A stretch of 8,414 nt of DNA from DASPXK01 sp035637315 (lineage in GTDB: Bacteria > Chloroflexota > UBA6077 > JACCZL01), in contig DASPXK010000248.1 in assembly GCA_035637315.1 (NCBI GenBank), forward strand, positions 1 to 8,414. The letters run 5' to 3'. Positions 1 through 7,228 of the stretch are shown one piece after another (the first letter of the stretch is position 1; each line of letters opens with the position of its first letter). The notes beneath the pieces are model-generated. The model was given only the letters and a program-made list of their open reading frames with translations. It was not told the DNA's origin and made no database searches. Position numbers and translations under genes: made by a program.

Positions 1-1025
1 TCTCCGGGCAGGAGCTGATCACGGCCATGGTGGCGGGGGTCGAGACGGCCGCCCGAGTCCAGAGCTGCGTGGGTCGCGTGCCACAGGTCACGGCGGGCTT
101 CCACGGCCCCGGCTTGATTGGCACCTTCGGCGCCGTCGCCTCGGCTGGCCGCGCGCTCGGGTTGGGCGCCGGCCAGGTGGTGGACGCGCTGGGCCATGGC
201 GGCCAGTTCACCGGCGGCCTGATGGCCACCCAGCACGGCGGGATGGGCAAGCGCATGCTGGCCGGTCGGGCGGCCCAGAGCGGCACGCTGGCGGCCCTGC
301 TGGCTGGCAGAGGCTTCACCAACGTCCCCAACGTCTTCGAGGCCGAATATGGCGGCTTCTGCCGCGCCTTCAGCGGCGCGCGCGAGACCTACAAGCTCGA
401 CGAGCTGGCCAGGGACCTCGGCGCCAAGTGGTGGAGCTCGGACCTGAACTTCAAGCTGTGGGCCTGCCGAGTGCCGATCCACCCCACGCTAGAGGCCCTG
501 AGCCAGCTGCGCCAGGAGCACGATCTGTCCGCCGAGCGGGTCCGGCAGGTCCGCGTCTGGCTGGACGAGGGGGCGTACAAGGCGGTCGGCTTCCCCTGGG
601 TGCCCACCACCCCGACCTCCGCCCAGCTCAACCTGACCTATTGCGCGGCCATGCTGCTGCTGGAGGACGACCTCTTCGTGGACCAGTTCGCCGAAGAGAA
701 GCTGGCCGATCCGCGCGTGCTGGACCTGGCCGGCCGGATCGAGTGCACCCACGATCCCGAGCTGGATGCTTTCGGCTCCTTCCAGCGGCGCACCAGGGTG
801 GAGGTCCGGCTCGAGGACGGCCAACTACTGAGCACTGTCGGCGAGACCCGCGGCACTCCCGGCAACCCGCTCACCCGCGGCGATGTCGTCGACAAGTTCA
901 GGAAGGTCACCGAGCGCCGGCTGGGCCGCGACGCGCAAGAAGCGCTGATCGCCGTCTGCGACCGCCTCGAGACGCTGGAGGACACCAGGCGGCTCAGCTC
1001 GCTCTTAGAGACTTCTCCACACTAA
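1..1025 (+). CDS. MmgE/PrpD family protein, C-terminal part (5' end outside window)
   Basis: The reading frame is open from position 3 (Ser-Gly-Gln-Glu-Leu) and has no start in the window. The ATG at 27 is an internal Met, because the residues before it (SGQELITAMVAGVETAAR) already fit the family. Family hallmarks are visible: a GFHGPGLIGTFGAV stretch (about residues 24-37 counted from that Met), then KRMLAGRAAQSGTLAALLA (75-93), which matches the conserved lysine/GRAAQSG segment, and later a CRVPIHPTLEAL segment. Family members are about 450 residues, so roughly a quarter is missing on the left. The family includes 2-methylcitrate dehydratase (PrpD), cis-aconitate decarboxylase and many proteins of unknown substrate. 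Nothing here fixes the substrate, and no methylcitrate-cycle genes are nearby, so I do not call it prpD. It is cytoplasmic by inference. It ends convergently against the leftward cluster. Confidence 0.9.
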   Translation, partial: SGQELITAMVAGVETAARVQSCVGRVPQVTAGFHGPGLIGTFGAVASAGRALGLGAGQVVDALGHGGQFTGGLMATQHGGMGKRMLAGRAAQSGTLAALLAGRGFTNVPNVFEAEYGGFCRAFSGARETYKLDELARDLGAKWWSSDLNFKLWACRVPIHPTLEALSQLRQEHDLSAERVRQVRVWLDEGAYKAVGFPWVPTTPTSAQLNLTYCAAMLLLEDDLFVDQFAEEKLADPRVLDLAGRIECTHDPELDAFGSFQRRTRVEVRLEDGQLLSTVGETRGTPGNPLTRGDVVDKFRKVTERRLGRDAQEALIAVCDRLETLEDTRRLSSLLETSPH

Positions 1026-1257
1026 TCCCAGACCCGCCGAAGACCAGGCCGTTACCGTCGAGGCAGCGGCCGCCCGCCGAACGGCACAAGGTGGGTCCGT
1101 GGCGCTCGCGCGATAACTTGTTCCGGCGGCGCAGGATGAATACGAGCGCCACTACCCCGAGCGCGATCACGACAGGCACCAGGACGAGCGGATCCGCATA
1201 GAAGGGAGCAGGAGCAATGTCGGCGTAGGTCCGGAGCTGGGGCGCACCGCTGCTCAC
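994..1257 (-). CDS. Small single-pass membrane ORF, unknown (87 residues), doubtful
   Basis: The ORF has one clear hydrophobic helix (about residues 23-42, PLVLVPVVIALGVVALVFIL) followed by a basic RRRNK stop-transfer segment, giving a likely N-out/C-in orientation. I do not recognise the family. The start is GTG at 1257 and has no ribosome site of its own. However, an AGGAGG sits 6 bases before another GTG (1280-1278) that opens an eight-codon frame, and that frame's TGA overlaps the GTG at 1257 (GTGA). This is either translational coupling or a frameshift near the true start. The C-terminal half looks less protein-like, and the last 32 bases overlap the MmgE/PrpD gene on the other strand. 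It lies 93 bases downstream of the broken membrane gene, so it may be the last cistron of the cluster or another decayed piece. Confidence 0.35.
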   Translation of the reverse strand: MSSGAPQLRTYADIAPAPFYADPLVLVPVVIALGVVALVFILRRRNKLSRERHGPTLCRSAGGRCLDGNGLVFGGSGISVEKSLRAS

Positions 1258-1350
1258 AGCGGTGCTCGCGGGCGTCTCACCGCGTCCCTCCTGTCAATCT
1301 CGGCTGCTGCTGGGTCGAACCGCGGCCAGAACGAATAGCACCAGAACCGG

Positions 1351-2294
1351 CTACTCCAGGTAGGCATGATAGCTCGCCAAGGCTCCGTAGACCGTCCGAC
1401 CGAGCTTGTAATCGCTCCAGAATACGGCAGCCAGGGCAACAACCCCGAAGCCTACGAGCAGAGCCAGGCGACCTCCCCGCACCAGGCCCGCGTCGGCCAG
1501 CGCCTCCTCGAGGCGCGCCGCCTCGCGGCGCCCGGCGCGCGGGATAAAGTAGCACCACACCACGTAATGCATCGTTTGGAGGAAGGTGAACACCGTCAGG
1601 AACCGCATCGGCAGCGGGGCCCTCACCCCAAGCTGGCGGCGTATACAGCGCAGCCACCGCCCCGACACCGCCGGCCAGTTGCGCGCCCAGCGTCAGATCC
1701 GGTGTGAGCAGTCCGTCGCACGCGCCCAGGAGGATCAACGCTGGAATAACCACGACCCAGCCGAGGTGCAGGGCCCGGAATGCTTCGCGGGCGGCGTCGT
1801 TGCTGACGCCCCGAGCCCATTCCCACAGGAAGAACAGCGGGACGATGTTGTGGAGGTGCGTGAGCACGACGAAGTGGTACGTGGTCTGAGCGAGCGAGAG
1901 CACGGCAGCGCCCGCCACCACGAGCAGGCATGCCAAGAGCAGGTGTCGTCGTCGACCCAGCGCCCAGACCAGCGCCAGCGCCAACAGGCCATAGGCTACG
2001 ACGATCTCGAGGCGGGGGGCCACTCACCCAGCGGGGACGTCGAATAGCCGCGATGCCCGTGATGGCCGCCAGCAGCGCCTCGAGCCGGGGGCGCTCCAGC
2101 AGGGCACCGAACCGACCGAGCACATACCGCAGCTCGAAGAAATTGTGGAGCAGGCCGAACAGGATGAGCCGGAAGACGGTCGTCGCCAACGGCAGGCTGA
2201 GCGCCAGCAACAGCGCCAGACATGCGGCCGCGGCGAACGCGAGGCTGTAGAGAACAACCGGTCGCTCCCCTTCGACGACTACATAGGGCCACAC
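1351..2294 (-). pseudogene. Polytopic His-rich membrane protein, two frameshifts
   Basis: Three overlapping frames read as one protein. Frame one runs from a GTG at 2294 to about 2020, frame two from about 2014 to 1630, and frame three from about 1626 to the TAG at 1351. Removing one base from the six-C run (plus-strand G 2014-2019) and one from the four-G run (plus-strand C 1626-1629) restores a continuous 313-residue frame. The restored protein has about six or seven hydrophobic segments (near 12-37, 39-50, 95-112, 117-135, 141-158, 177-192, 230-250 and 274-292). It has histidines in or beside them: H50 in LLHNFFELRY, H140/H146/H148 in TYHFVVLTHLHN, H242 in MHYVVW and H309 in SYHAYLE. That pattern recalls membrane metalloproteins, but I cannot assign a family. 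An in-frame TAG 12 bases upstream limits the start to about 2294. It is the sixth cistron of the sdh cluster, 54 bases after the Trm112-like gene. Sequencing error at the two runs is as likely as true decay. Confidence 0.7.
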
Positions 2295-2348
2295 CGGGCC
2301 TGCCTACGTTTCGCAGCCTTGACCGAAGCGAGGGATGGCATTGCGAGC

Positions 2349-2612
2349 TCAAGGTGACGGCACGGATGCCACCTCGATCGCTTCGCCGATCAGCATGATC
2401 GGGATGTCGTCGCGGACCGGGTAGAGATACTGGCCATCCTCGCGGATGATGCCGGCCTGGATCGGCTCGGTCACCGGCTCGCCGTCACGGTTTACCAGCG
2501 TGCCGGCCGCGACGGCCGCGTTGATGCGTTTGACTAGCTCCTCGTCCGCCAGCCGGACGGGCTGCTTGGTCTCGGGACAGGCCAGGATGGAGATCAGCTC
2601 GGCGTCGACCAT
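2349..2612 (-). CDS. Trm112/YcaR (UPF0434)-like small protein
   Basis: This 87-residue soluble protein has the two ends of the Trm112/YcaR family: MVDAELISILACPETKQPVRL at the N-terminus (split: MVDAELISIL, then ACPETKQPVRL) and QYLYPVRDDIPIMLIGEA near the C-terminus, the counterpart of the FPLRDGIPVLL segment of YcaR. It is longer than the roughly 60-residue enterobacterial YcaR because of an insert of about 25 residues (about 25-50). Only one cysteine (C12) is present, so the four-Cys zinc site known in part of the family cannot form. In eukaryotes and archaea Trm112 is an activating partner of methyltransferases, while the bacterial role is poorly defined. The ATG at 2612 is preceded by GGGGGAG. 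The gene begins 14 bases after the sdhB stop and so is very likely cotranscribed with the sdh genes. Confidence 0.82.
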   Translation of the reverse strand: MVDAELISILACPETKQPVRLADEELVKRINAAVAAGTLVNRDGEPVTEPIQAGIIREDGQYLYPVRDDIPIMLIGEAIEVASVPSP

Positions 2613-2626
2613 ACAACTCCCCCAGA

Positions 2627-3325
2627 CTACATCTTATCGAACAGCAACCCGCGCTTGAGGTCTTCGATCAGGCGCGTGATCTCGATGTCGCGCGGGCAGG
2701 CCTCGGTGCAATTGAACACCGTCCGGCAGCGCCAGACCCCATTGCGGCTGTTTAGCGCCTCGAGGCGCTGGGAGGCGGCCCGGTCGCGGCTATCGAAGAC
2801 GAAGCGGTGAGCATTGACGAGCGTCGCCGGGCCGAGGAAGCCGGGGTTCACCCAGAATGGAGGGCATGCGGTGGTGCAAGCCCCACACAGGATGCACTTA
2901 GTACCCTCGTCGTAGCGGTGCCGCTCTTCAGGACTCTGGAGCCGTTCCGTCTCGCCGGGCTCGTCATCGTTGATCAGGTACGGCTTGATCTGGCGGTACT
3001 TTTCGAAGAACGGCTCCATGTCGACGACCAGGTCTTTGAGCACTCGGAAGCCGAGCATCGGCTCGATCGTGATGCGCGGGGCGTGGTCACGGACCAGGGC
3101 CTTGCACGCCAGCCGATTGCGGCCGTTGATGCGCATCGCGTCGGAGCCACACACCCCATGCCCGCAGGAGCGCCGGTAGGTCAGCGTCCCGTCCTGCTCC
3201 CATTTGACGGTGTTGAGGGCATCCAGGACCCGCTCCATCGCGTCGGCCTCGATGGTGTACTCCCGATAGTACGGCCGCTCGTCCCGCCGCGGGTTGAAGC
3301 GCTGGATCCTCAGGGTCAGCTGCAT
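2627..3325 (-). CDS. sdhB: Succinate dehydrogenase iron-sulfur subunit
   Basis: SdhB is the electron-transfer subunit of Complex II. It passes electrons from the flavin of SdhA through three iron-sulfur clusters to quinone at the membrane anchor. All cluster ligands are visible. The [2Fe-2S] site is C54, C59, D62 and C74 in RRSCGHGVCGSDAMRINGR...C, with Asp at the third ligand as in E. coli SdhB. The ferredoxin-like domain has C144-x2-C147-x2-C150-x3-C154-Pro and C200, C206, C210-Pro for the [4Fe-4S] and [3Fe-4S] clusters. At 232 residues it has the usual length. The ATG at 3325 has a GGAAGG ribosome site upstream. Its stop lies 14 bases before the Trm112-like start, while 168 bases containing a hairpin repeat separate it from sdhA. 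It sits on the cytoplasmic face of the membrane. Confidence 0.97.
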   Translation of the reverse strand: MQLTLRIQRFNPRRDERPYYREYTIEADAMERVLDALNTVKWEQDGTLTYRRSCGHGVCGSDAMRINGRNRLACKALVRDHAPRITIEPMLGFRVLKDLVVDMEPFFEKYRQIKPYLINDDEPGETERLQSPEERHRYDEGTKCILCGACTTACPPFWVNPGFLGPATLVNAHRFVFDSRDRAASQRLEALNSRNGVWRCRTVFNCTEACPRDIEITRLIEDLKRGLLFDKM

Positions 3326-3419
3326 GGGGCTGCCTTCCGCTCGTCAGGCTGAGAGTTTGTGAGGAAAATTGTGGGCGGGGGGCTTGCCCGCGTTCTAGCG
3401 TCGAGGCCAGACTCCACAT

Positions 3420-3486
3420 TGTCATCCTGAGCGAAGCGAAGGATCCGAAGCCCGGGCACGGATCCCTCGCTACGCTTTCGATGACA
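3420..3486. repeat. Imperfect 28-bp inverted repeat (hairpin) between sdhA and sdhB
   Basis: The left arm 3420-3447 (begins TGTCATCCTGAGCGAAGCGA) pairs imperfectly with the right arm 3459-3486 (ends CTTTCGATGACA) around an 11-base GC-rich loop containing CCCGGG. The outer TGTCATC/GATGACA and inner GGATCCG/CGGATCC blocks match exactly. The motif GTCATCCTGAGCGAAGCGAAGGATC looks like a family of dispersed intergenic repeats. A related fragment (CCGAAGCGAGGGAT) occurs at 2323-2336, after the Trm112-like gene. It lies inside the operon, so its transcript could fold and affect the sdhA/sdhB mRNA ratio. No T-run follows in the direction of transcription, which argues against a classical terminator. 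Confidence 0.75.
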
Positions 3487-3493
3487 AACCGGT

Positions 3494-5218
<1,725 letters not shown>

Positions 5219-5227
5219 CTCAGCCCG

Positions 5228-5638
5228 TCACCGACCGGGCGGCTGGAACGTAACGACCGCCAGCGTGCCGAGCGCCATGAACGCCAGCGTGAGCGTCCAG
5301 AGTGTCGACATGGCCACCACCCGCCAACCGTGGCGGTGGACGTAGTCGTCGACGACGACTCGCAGGCCGTTCATACCGTGGAGCAGGGCGAGGCTCAGCA
5401 GCAGCCAGTCGTACATGCGCCAGCCGAGTGTCGCCCACCGCGCGGCGACCCAGTCATAGTCGATCGTGTCGACGTTGTTGACCAGGTGCATGATCACCAG
5501 GTGGCCCAGGGCCAGGAAGACGAGCAACAGACCCGAGAGGCGGAAAAAGTACCACGACCACAGCTCGAAGTTGCTGCCGGCAACCCGCTCGCTCGACTCG
5601 GAGACGATGGGCCCGGCGGCGGGCGCGGTAACCTGCAC
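5228..5638 (-). CDS. sdhD: Succinate dehydrogenase membrane anchor subunit D
   Basis: This 136-residue integral membrane protein has about three helices (near 32-52, 76-100 and 107-130). The first begins FFRLSGLLLVFLALGHLVIMH, and its RLSG is the arginine/serine region near the quinone site. The second contains LLHGMNGLRVVVDDYV, where H87 corresponds to the heme-b ligand position of SdhD and the following Asp-Tyr to the quinone-site region. The N-terminal segment (NFELWSWYFFRLSG) resembles the SdhD of Actinobacteria and Chloroflexota. With SdhC it anchors SdhA/SdhB and reduces quinone, probably menaquinone in these phyla (inference). The start is GTG at 5638, only 3 bases after the sdhC stop. 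Confidence 0.92.
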   Translation of the reverse strand: MQVTAPAAGPIVSESSERVAGSNFELWSWYFFRLSGLLLVFLALGHLVIMHLVNNVDTIDYDWVAARWATLGWRMYDWLLLSLALLHGMNGLRVVVDDYVHRHGWRVVAMSTLWTLTLAFMALGTLAVVTFQPPGR

Positions 5639-5641
5639 CGC

Positions 5642-6013
5642 TCAGGCTCCCAGGAGCAGGGTGTATACGGGCTTGAGCATCACGTACGTGATCGGCAGCA
5701 TCAGGCCGACGAAGAGCGTCAGGACCGTGTACCAGAGCTCGCGCTGGATGCGCGTAGCGCCGTCCCAGAAGTCGATCGCGATGATCCGCAGCCCGTTGAG
5801 CGCGTGGTAGAGAACGCCGGCGAAGATGAAGACCTCGCCGACTCGGAAGATTGGCTGGCGGTACAGGTCGATGGCGTGGTTATAGAGCTCGCGGCCGAAA
5901 CCCATGAAGGCAGTGTCGACAATGTGGACGAGCAGGAACAGAAGGACGGCGAGACCGCTAACACGGTGCAGGACCCACGCCCAGTACCCTTCTCGGCCGC
6001 GGTAGCTCAGCAT
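5642..6013 (-). CDS. sdhC: Succinate dehydrogenase cytochrome b556-type anchor subunit C
   Basis: This 123-residue protein has three predicted helices (about 12-36, 58-82 and 95-118). WVLHRVSGLAVLLFLLVHIV carries the conserved H-R-x-S-G quinone-site motif. GVLYHALNGLRIIAIDFW contains H70, the expected heme-b axial ligand. It is the first structural gene of the sdhCDAB-type order. The ATG at 6013 is chosen because MLSYRGREGYWAWVLHR is the normal short cytoplasmic N-terminus. No good ribosome site precedes it. Instead the TGA of an upstream 26-codon mini-ORF overlaps its ATG (ATGCTGA). Its first 37 bases are copied twice more upstream in a 74-bp tandem repeat. Confidence 0.93.
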   Translation of the reverse strand: MLSYRGREGYWAWVLHRVSGLAVLLFLLVHIVDTAFMGFGRELYNHAIDLYRQPIFRVGEVFIFAGVLYHALNGLRIIAIDFWDGATRIQRELWYTVLTLFVGLMLPITYVMLKPVYTLLLGA

Positions 6014-6087
6014 CGGAGGCCAGGGATGAGGAATGAGGAATGAGGAATGAGTGCCCAGTGCCCTTCTCGGCCGCGGTAGATCAGCAT
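6007..6087 (-). CDS. Mini-ORF 2 upstream of sdhC (26 residues), duplicated sdhC 5' end
   Basis: Translation from the ATG at 6087 gives MLIYRGREGHWALIPHSS and then eight more residues ending in GLRC before TGA. The first 12 residues match SdhC at nine or more positions, and the rest comes from the GAATGAG-type repeat. The TGA (6009-6007) overlaps the sdhC ATG (6013-6011) within ATGCTGA, an arrangement that permits termination-reinitiation. Whether it is translated is unknown. It could equally be a harmless by-product of tandem duplication. Confidence 0.35.
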   Translation of the reverse strand: MLIYRGREGHWALIPHSSFLIPGLRC

Positions 6088-6161
6088 CGCAGGCCAGGAA
6101 TGGGGCGTGAGGAATGAGGAATGAGTGCCCAGTGACCTTCTCGGCCGCGGTGGCTCAGCAT
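6081..6161 (-). CDS. Mini-ORF 1 upstream of sdhC (26 residues), duplicated sdhC 5' end
   Basis: Translation from the ATG at 6161 gives MLSHRGREGHWALIPHSS followed by RPIPGLRC and TGA. It is the same length as mini-ORF 2 and differs from it at four residues. Its TGA (6083-6081) overlaps the ATG of mini-ORF 2 (6087-6085) in the same ATGCTGA arrangement. It would be the first open frame of the sdh transcript, possibly leaderless given the promoter-like elements just upstream. Translation is unproven. Confidence 0.33.
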   Translation of the reverse strand: MLSHRGREGHWALIPHSSRPIPGLRC

Positions 6162-6241
6162 CGGACCGATGATACCCTACCACTTCTAAGAAGTCTAAGA
6201 TATGATTAGTCTCGGTATCATAGGTATCCCCTATTGACTGA
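6160..6241. promoter_or_regulatory. Divergent sdh / LysR control region with nested inverted repeats
   Basis: This is the only AT-rich patch between the divergent sdhC and LysR genes. It holds an inverted repeat ATGATACC (6169-6176) / GGTATCAT (6214-6221), a further direct copy GGTATC at 6223-6228, and between them a perfect 13-bp palindrome ACTTCTAAGAAGT (6182-6194). An 11-bp palindrome ATCGGACCGAT lies at 6160-6170. On the minus strand, TTAGAC (6198-6193) and TATCAT (6174-6169) are 18 bases apart and could be the -35/-10 of sdh, which would start the transcript almost at the first mini-ORF ATG (6161). On the plus strand, TATGAT (6201-6206) is a -10 candidate for the LysR gene, with no convincing -35. 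The nested symmetry suits a LysR-type operator. Binding is inferred from layout only. Confidence 0.55.
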
Positions 6242-6285
6242 CCCCCAGCCCCTATCCCCTCCCCCTATCCCCTATCCCCCATCCC
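6242..6285 (-). other. Potential G-quadruplex tract abutting the LysR start codon
   Basis: The plus strand has seven runs of three to five C (6242-6246, 6249-6252, 6256-6259, 6261-6265, 6269-6272, 6276-6280 and 6283-6285) separated by loops of one to three bases (AG, TAT, T, TAT, TAT, AT). On the minus strand this is a strong quadruplex-forming pattern, and on the plus strand a possible i-motif. The last run touches the ATG of the LysR gene at 6286. The G-rich strand is the template for that gene. The mRNA leader would be C-rich and lack a ribosome site. Confidence 0.7.
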
Positions 6286-7164
6286 ATGCAGCCTCACCAG
6301 CTCGAGTATTTCCTGGCCGTCGCGCGGCGTCTCCACTTTACGCGGGCCGCCGACGAGCTGCACGTGGCCCAGCCGTCGGTCAGCCAGCAGATCCGCAAGC
6401 TGGAGGACGAGCTAGGCGCGCAGCTCTTCCACCGCATGAAGCGGCGGGTGACGTTGACCGCCGCCGGCGAGGCGCTGCTGCCCTGGGCTCGGCGGGTGCT
6501 GGCCGACCTGGCCGAGGCGAGAGCGGAGGTCCAGGAGCTGGCCGGCCTGCGGCGCGGACGTCTGGCCGTCGGCGCGACGCCAAGCGTGAGCACGGTCCTG
6601 CTGCCACGCGCCCTGGCCGCCTTTCAGGCCAGGTACCCCGGCGTGTCGCTGGTCTTCCGCGAGGCCGGCTCCGGCGACCTGATCCGGTCGCTCGAGCAGG
6701 GCGAGCTGGACCTGGCGGTTCTCACGCTCCCCGTGCGTCACCCGGCCCTCGAGACGAGCCCGCTCCTGGAGGAAGAGCTGGTCGTGGCAGCGCCGCCAGA
6801 CCACCCTCTGGCAAGCCGCCCAACGGTCGCGATCGAAGACTTGCGCGAAGTGCCGATGATCATGCTGCGCGAAGGCTACAACCTGCGTGGGATAACCCTG
6901 GCGGCGTGCCGGCGAGCCGGGTTCGACCCCCGGATCGCGCTCGACGGGGCCGAGATGGATAGCGTGCTTCGCTTCGTCGCAGCCGGGCTGGGAGCGGCCG
7001 TCGTGCCGAGCATGGTGATCCCGCCCAACGGCCAACTACCCGCCATCCGCTTGGATCCGCCTACCCTTACCCGCACGCTGGCCCTGGCCCATCGGCGCGA
7101 CCGCAGCCTGTCTCGCGCGGCGGCGGAGCTGGCGGCTCTGGTGCGGGAGGTCGGCACGCTGTAG
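6286..7164 (+). CDS. LysR-family transcriptional regulator
   Basis: At 292 residues it has the usual family length. An N-terminal winged helix-turn-helix covers about residues 1-60. HFTRAADELHVAQPSVSQQI (17-36) is the classical LysR helix-turn-helix, followed by RKLEDELGAQLFHR and the TLTAAGE wing. A linker helix spans about 60-90. The effector-binding domain begins at RRGRLAVGATPSVSTVLLP and contains the typical FREAGSGDLIRSLEQGELDLAVL segment. The effector is unknown. It is transcribed divergently from sdhC with about 270 bases between the start codons, the standard geometry for a LysR protein that controls its neighbour and itself, so regulation of the sdh operon is a reasonable inference. 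The ATG at 6286 is the only sensible start, although no Shine-Dalgarno precedes it (C-rich tract). The TAG stop is part of a palindromic repeat. Confidence 0.95.
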   Translation: MQPHQLEYFLAVARRLHFTRAADELHVAQPSVSQQIRKLEDELGAQLFHRMKRRVTLTAAGEALLPWARRVLADLAEARAEVQELAGLRRGRLAVGATPSVSTVLLPRALAAFQARYPGVSLVFREAGSGDLIRSLEQGELDLAVLTLPVRHPALETSPLLEEELVVAAPPDHPLASRPTVAIEDLREVPMIMLREGYNLRGITLAACRRAGFDPRIALDGAEMDSVLRFVAAGLGAAVVPSMVIPPNGQLPAIRLDPPTLTRTLALAHRRDRSLSRAAAELAALVREVGTL

Positions 7165-7183
7165 GGGCACGGCGTGCCGTGCC
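7152..7183. repeat. Palindromic repeat at the LysR stop, possible hairpin
   Basis: GGCACGGC (7166-7173) and GCCGTGCC (7176-7183) form an 8-bp stem with a 2-base gap. CGGCACGC (7152-7159), inside the end of the LysR gene, can alternatively pair with GCGTGCCG (7172-7179), so two mutually exclusive hairpins are possible. TAGGGGCACGGC resembles short palindromes dispersed between genes in some bacterial genomes. No T-run follows, so a classical terminator is not supported, though the hairpin may protect the LysR mRNA end. Confidence 0.6.
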
Positions 7184-7228
7184 TTCCAGCCCGCTGCCAT
7201 TTCGCATCTCCCTTAGAATTCGCTCGAT

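Larger units (their letters stand above)
5979..6163. repeat. 74-bp tandem direct repeat, 2.5 copies, over the sdhC start
   Basis: Unit one is 5979-6052, unit two 6053-6126, and a 37-bp partial third unit 6127-6163. The start-codon triplet (plus-strand CAT) recurs at 6011, 6085 and 6159, exactly 74 bases apart. Each unit has a coding half (GCCCAGTxxCCTTCTCGGCCG, on the minus strand the first codons of sdhC) and a half rich in GAATGAG repeats. Only a few positions differ between copies, so the duplication looks recent. Because 74 is not a multiple of three, each copy reads out of frame with the next. Confidence 0.93.

Noticed and set aside
428..1201. A 257-codon plus-strand frame overlapping the MmgE/PrpD gene
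   Set aside because: It is an Arg/Pro/Gly-rich shadow in the wrong frame. The MmgE/PrpD frame holds the conserved motifs.
1996..2352. A 118-codon minus-strand frame starting within the Trm112-like stop region
   Set aside because: It is Arg/Ser/Gly-rich, and the neighbouring frame carries the hydrophobic segments of the membrane protein.
2317..2354. CCTTGA...TCAAGG inverted repeat at the Trm112-like stop as a terminator
   Set aside because: It is a six-base stem with a 26-base loop and no T-run, too weak to call.
3371..3388. GGGC...GCCC small stem in GGGCGGGGGGCTTGCCCG upstream of sdhB
   Set aside because: It is a four-base stem only, with no T-run, and cannot be told from chance in GC-rich DNA.
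5979..6163. CRISPR-like array
   Set aside because: The repeats are adjacent 74-bp units without unique spacers, and they derive from the sdhC 5' end.
6412..7035. A 207-codon minus-strand frame opposite the LysR gene
   Set aside because: It is a shadow frame. The LysR helix-turn-helix and effector domain are clear on the plus strand.
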